The notes beneath the pieces are model-generated. The model searched no databases. It saw nothing but the letters and a program-made list of their open reading frames with translations, and was not told where the DNA came from. A DNA stretch of 64,000 nt from Fen-1298 sp050015675 (lineage in GTDB: Bacteria > Bacteroidota > Ignavibacteria > UBA10030): the NCBI GenBank assembly GCA_050015675.1, contig JBEKAY010000001.1, positions 186,001 through 250,000 of the forward strand. The letters are read 5' to 3'. The translations under genes were made by a program, and so were the position numbers. Numbering within the stretch: the stretch's first letter is position 1; the number at the start of each line of letters is the position of its first letter. This document shows, one piece after another, positions 61,968-64,000 of the stretch.

Positions 61968-62273
61968 CTAATCGTAAGCCGCATTGATTTCTTTTGATTT
62001 CATTTCGGCTAATTTTTTTAACTCAGGACCTGCATGATATACCCGATCCGAGTGATAGAGAGAAATCAAACCGATATATTTTGAACGGATTTGTTCCTTT
62101 GTTACTTTTCCAATCAAACCAATTAAATGTCCATAGTAGGCATTCTTTTCTTCCTCGGTAGTTGTCGATGAATAAAATTTATGGGAGGAAGAAAAAGTAT
62201 GCTGCCTGTATTTTTCGTAGGGCGCGTATCGCTCATATTTATTATGCCGGTTAGAACGAAGCGTATCTGCAGT
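61968..62273 (-). pseudogene. J-domain (DnaJ-like) C-terminal relic
   Basis: The minus strand has a 102-codon stretch between stops without ATG or GTG. Its end reads as a J-domain: EQIRSKYIGLISLYHSDRVY, then GPELKKLAEMKSKEINAAYD and a stop at 61968-61970. The diagnostic His-Pro-Asp is changed to His-Ser-Asp, which would impair stimulation of DnaK. The missing start and altered motif suggest the 3' remnant of a larger gene with a C-terminal J-domain. It occupies much of the 498-base space between the GH31 gene and the following secreted protein; the rest shows no gene. Confidence 0.6.
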
Positions 62274-62354
62274 TTACCGTACTTGCTTTTCTCCCTGTCT
62301 TCTCGTTTATTATCAATAATTACCAATTTCCTCATTCGTTGTAGGGAGTATCCG

Positions 62355-63407
62355 ATGAAAAATTATATATTGATTTTTATTCTCATTATTGCATTTTCCA
62401 CAAGTTTGTTTTGTCAACTTAATCTTGTAGAGAATTTTAATTACGGAGTCGCAGATAATACCGATATAACATTGGTTGGAACTGGTTGGGTAAGACATAG
62501 TGGCACCCGAGGTCCAGCGTATGCTGCGACGGGTTTTAATTATACCGGCTATCCATCATCTGGTATTGGGGGTTGCCTTAGTTTCACAAAAGGGAGTTCT
62601 GGCGTTAATGATGGAGATGTCAATAAAGTATTTACAACCGGAATTGCATCAACAAGCGATGTTTATGTTTCATTCTTGGTGAACGTAAGTGCTGCTCATG
62701 CAACTGCCGATTATTTTTTCTTCCTTGGACCTGCAAAGATAGCGACAACATTCCGTGGCAGAATATTTGGCAGGAGTAATGGCACTGGATGGAGTGCGGG
62801 ATTATCGAAATCAAGTGAAACCATCATAAATGATGCTACTGTTTTAACTCTTAACCAAACATATTTATTTATCTTAAAATATTCATTCAATACTACAACA
62901 GCGAGTGATGATCAGGTAACTCTATATATCTACGATAGTGGTGTGCCTTCGTCTGAGCCGGGATCACCAATAGTAACGATAGGTCCAACCGGTAATGGAA
63001 CAGCTTCAGATCCCACGGACATCGGATGTGTAGCAATTCGTGAAGGAAGTAATACGCCAACAGGATTTGTCGATGGTATTCGTGTTGCAACAAGCTGGTT
63101 AACGCTCACTGGCGTTCAATCAATCCAAAGTGCACTATCGACAAATTTTAAATTATCTCAGAATTATCCGAATCCGTTCAACCCCAGTACAACAGTGAGT
63201 TTCTCTGTCGCCATGCAGGGCTGGACAACTCTTAAAGTCTATAATTTCTTAGGACAGCAAATTGTTACCGCCTTCGAAGGGAACGCTGAACCGAATACAT
63301 CATATTCAGTAAAGATTGATGGTGCCAAACTTGCCTCGGGCGCATATTTCTATACACTTCAATCCGGCAACCAGCGTACAATCAAGAAAATGTTGCTACT
63401 GAGATAA
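62355..63407 (+). CDS. Secreted protein with type IX sorting domain
   Basis: A 350-residue exported protein. The signal peptide is NYILIFILIIAFSTSLFC, then about 240 residues of a beta-rich, Thr/Ser/Gly-rich domain of unknown function (lectin-like or carbohydrate-binding in style, with VYVSFLVNVSAAHATADYFF). A type A sorting domain begins LSQNYPNPFNPSTTVSFSV and ends SGAYFYTLQSGNQRTIKKML. ATG 62355 is preferred because AGGGAG lies six bases upstream and the signal peptide starts there; an upstream in-frame start would add 58 unlikely residues. It lies downstream of the glycosidases and may be a partner on the cell surface. Confidence 0.85.
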   Translation: MKNYILIFILIIAFSTSLFCQLNLVENFNYGVADNTDITLVGTGWVRHSGTRGPAYAATGFNYTGYPSSGIGGCLSFTKGSSGVNDGDVNKVFTTGIASTSDVYVSFLVNVSAAHATADYFFFLGPAKIATTFRGRIFGRSNGTGWSAGLSKSSETIINDATVLTLNQTYLFILKYSFNTTTASDDQVTLYIYDSGVPSSEPGSPIVTIGPTGNGTASDPTDIGCVAIREGSNTPTGFVDGIRVATSWLTLTGVQSIQSALSTNFKLSQNYPNPFNPSTTVSFSVAMQGWTTLKVYNFLGQQIVTAFEGNAEPNTSYSVKIDGAKLASGAYFYTLQSGNQRTIKKMLLLR

Positions 63408-63438
63408 GACTTGATGATAGGTCTTTACTTGAGCTAAT

Positions 63439-63477
63439 AAAAAAAGGCGACTTGAATTCCAAGCCGCCTTTTTTTAG
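63439..63477. terminator. Bidirectional intrinsic terminator
   Basis: AAAAAAGGCGACTTG pairs with CAAGCCGCCTTTTTTT (one mismatch) around AATTC, with A-run and T-run flanks on both sides. It lies between two convergent genes, the type IX-sorted protein and serC, and can end both transcripts. Confidence 0.85.
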
Positions 63478-63494
63478 AATTGCAGATCAGACTG

Positions 63495-64000
63495 TTATTT
63501 ATTTGCCTTATAAAATTCTTCCATAAACTTTGCCAGCAGTTCTATGGATTCCATCGGGCAGGCGTTGTACACGGAAGCGCGCATGCCGCCAACTGAACGA
63601 TGTCCTTTAAGGCCGAGCATCTTCTTCGTTTTTGCTTCCGCAATGAATTTTTCCTCCAACTCGGGCGTCGGCAAATTCCACGTTATATTCATCAACGAGC
63701 GGTCTTCTTTTACTGCCACCGCGCTTTTATAGAAGCTCGGATACGCATCGAAAATATCGTAAATGAGCTTTGCTTTCTTTTGATTGCGCGCTTGGATAGC
63801 GTCTAATCCGCCTTCCTTGATGATCCACTTCAAAGTGCGGCCAACAACGAACACCGGAAGAACCGGCGGTGTGTTATACAATGAACCGGCATCTACATGC
63901 GTTTTGTATTTCAGCATAGAGGATAAATTCTGTTTCGCCTTTGCTTCCATCCATGTTTTTTTAATGACCACCATTGTTACGCCGGAAGGTCCGAGATTCT
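63495..64000 (-). CDS. serC: Phosphoserine aminotransferase, 5' part beyond window edge
   Basis: About 168 C-terminal residues of the pyridoxal-phosphate enzyme that converts 3-phosphohydroxypyruvate and glutamate to phosphoserine in serine synthesis. The frame is open to the right edge, beginning NLGPSGVTMVVIKK, which directly follows the cofactor-binding Lys position in this family. Other segments are SLYNTPPVLPVFVVGRTLKW, LMNITWNLP and GHRSVGGMRASVYNACP, the last carrying the substrate-binding His and Arg. The ending FMEEFYKANK is typical. The gene shares a bidirectional terminator with the convergent neighbour. Confidence 0.95.
   Translation of the reverse strand, partial: NLGPSGVTMVVIKKTWMEAKAKQNLSSMLKYKTHVDAGSLYNTPPVLPVFVVGRTLKWIIKEGGLDAIQARNQKKAKLIYDIFDAYPSFYKSAVAVKEDRSLMNITWNLPTPELEEKFIAEAKTKKMLGLKGHRSVGGMRASVYNACPMESIELLAKFMEEFYKANK

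Noticed and set aside
62181..62354. Longer N terminus for the type IX-sorted protein
   Set aside because: The extra residues precede a complete signal peptide and overlap the J-domain relic; AGGGAG supports the ATG at 62355.
1..64000. tRNA or rRNA genes
   Set aside because: No stretch with a convincing T-loop GTTCRANNC and paired acceptor arm, and no rRNA-like sequence, was recognised; a dedicated search would be needed to exclude a missed tRNA.

Overview
The window reads as chromosomal DNA of a Gram-negative bacterium of the Fibrobacteres-Chlorobi-Bacteroidota group, most likely an Ignavibacteria-like lineage. This rests on two secreted proteins (ends at 31790 and 63407) with C-terminal type IX-secretion sorting domains of the N-Y-P-N-P-F-N-P type, a TonB receptor with a carboxypeptidase-regulatory N-terminal domain, a GWxTD-domain protein, a DUF5683 protein beside parAB, and BamA-type outer-membrane proteins. 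Base composition is moderate, genes are densely packed, and GTG/TTG starts are common. I saw no rRNA, tRNA, CRISPR array, complete insertion sequence or phage module.

Layout. 0-5 kb: the end of an amidase gene, an MFS transporter, a pirin, two exported proteins and a DinB-fold protein. 5-7.8 kb: a lipoprotein and TonB-receptor pair on the minus strand. 8-12.8 kb: rsmA, a PAP2-type membrane phosphatase, aroQ, a HAD phosphatase, acpS and a RhaD-like aldolase. 12.8-16.5 kb (minus): lepA followed by two signal peptidase I paralogues. 17.7-22 kb: an epimerase, then parA-parB-ridA-DUF5683 on the minus strand and a thioesterase. 22-28 kb: a small membrane protein, a patatin/outer-membrane-barrel fusion and a PDZ-membrane-GAF-PP2C phosphatase.

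28-31.5 kb (minus): a homologue of cyclic 2,3-diphosphoglycerate synthetase, then ornithine carbamoyltransferase, then carbamate kinase, then a short 3' relic of an aspartate carbamoyltransferase gene. The set points to carbamoyl-phosphate metabolism. 31.8-36.7 kb: a secreted beta-propeller protein, a membrane-anchored AraC regulator, a glycosyltransferase and a DUF3108 protein. 36.9-46.9 kb is a long plus-strand housekeeping run with several 4-base overlaps: a deoxyhypusine-synthase-like protein, CAAX-type protease, zinc-ribbon protein, cdsA, rimO, GWxTD protein, BamA/TamA-like protein, UbiA prenyltransferase, rnhB and yraN. pncB and cstA follow. 50.7-55.1 kb holds a receiver-domain protein, a hybrid histidine kinase and a CBS protein.

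55-62.3 kb is accessory and partly decayed. It has a tagaturonate-epimerase-type gene with one nonsense codon, adjoining fragments of hsdM and of a KdpE-type regulator, two intact secreted glycoside hydrolases (a six-hairpin family and GH31) and a J-domain relic. The window ends with a type IX-sorted protein and the 3' part of serC.

Several palindromic elements lie between genes: a two-copy repeat at 8.8 and 46.2 kb, with a nested insert in the second copy; a perfect 28-base palindrome at 30.15 kb; and a palindrome that forms the 3' end of an acetyltransferase gene at 16.8 kb. All function calls come from reading motifs by eye; no database search was possible.
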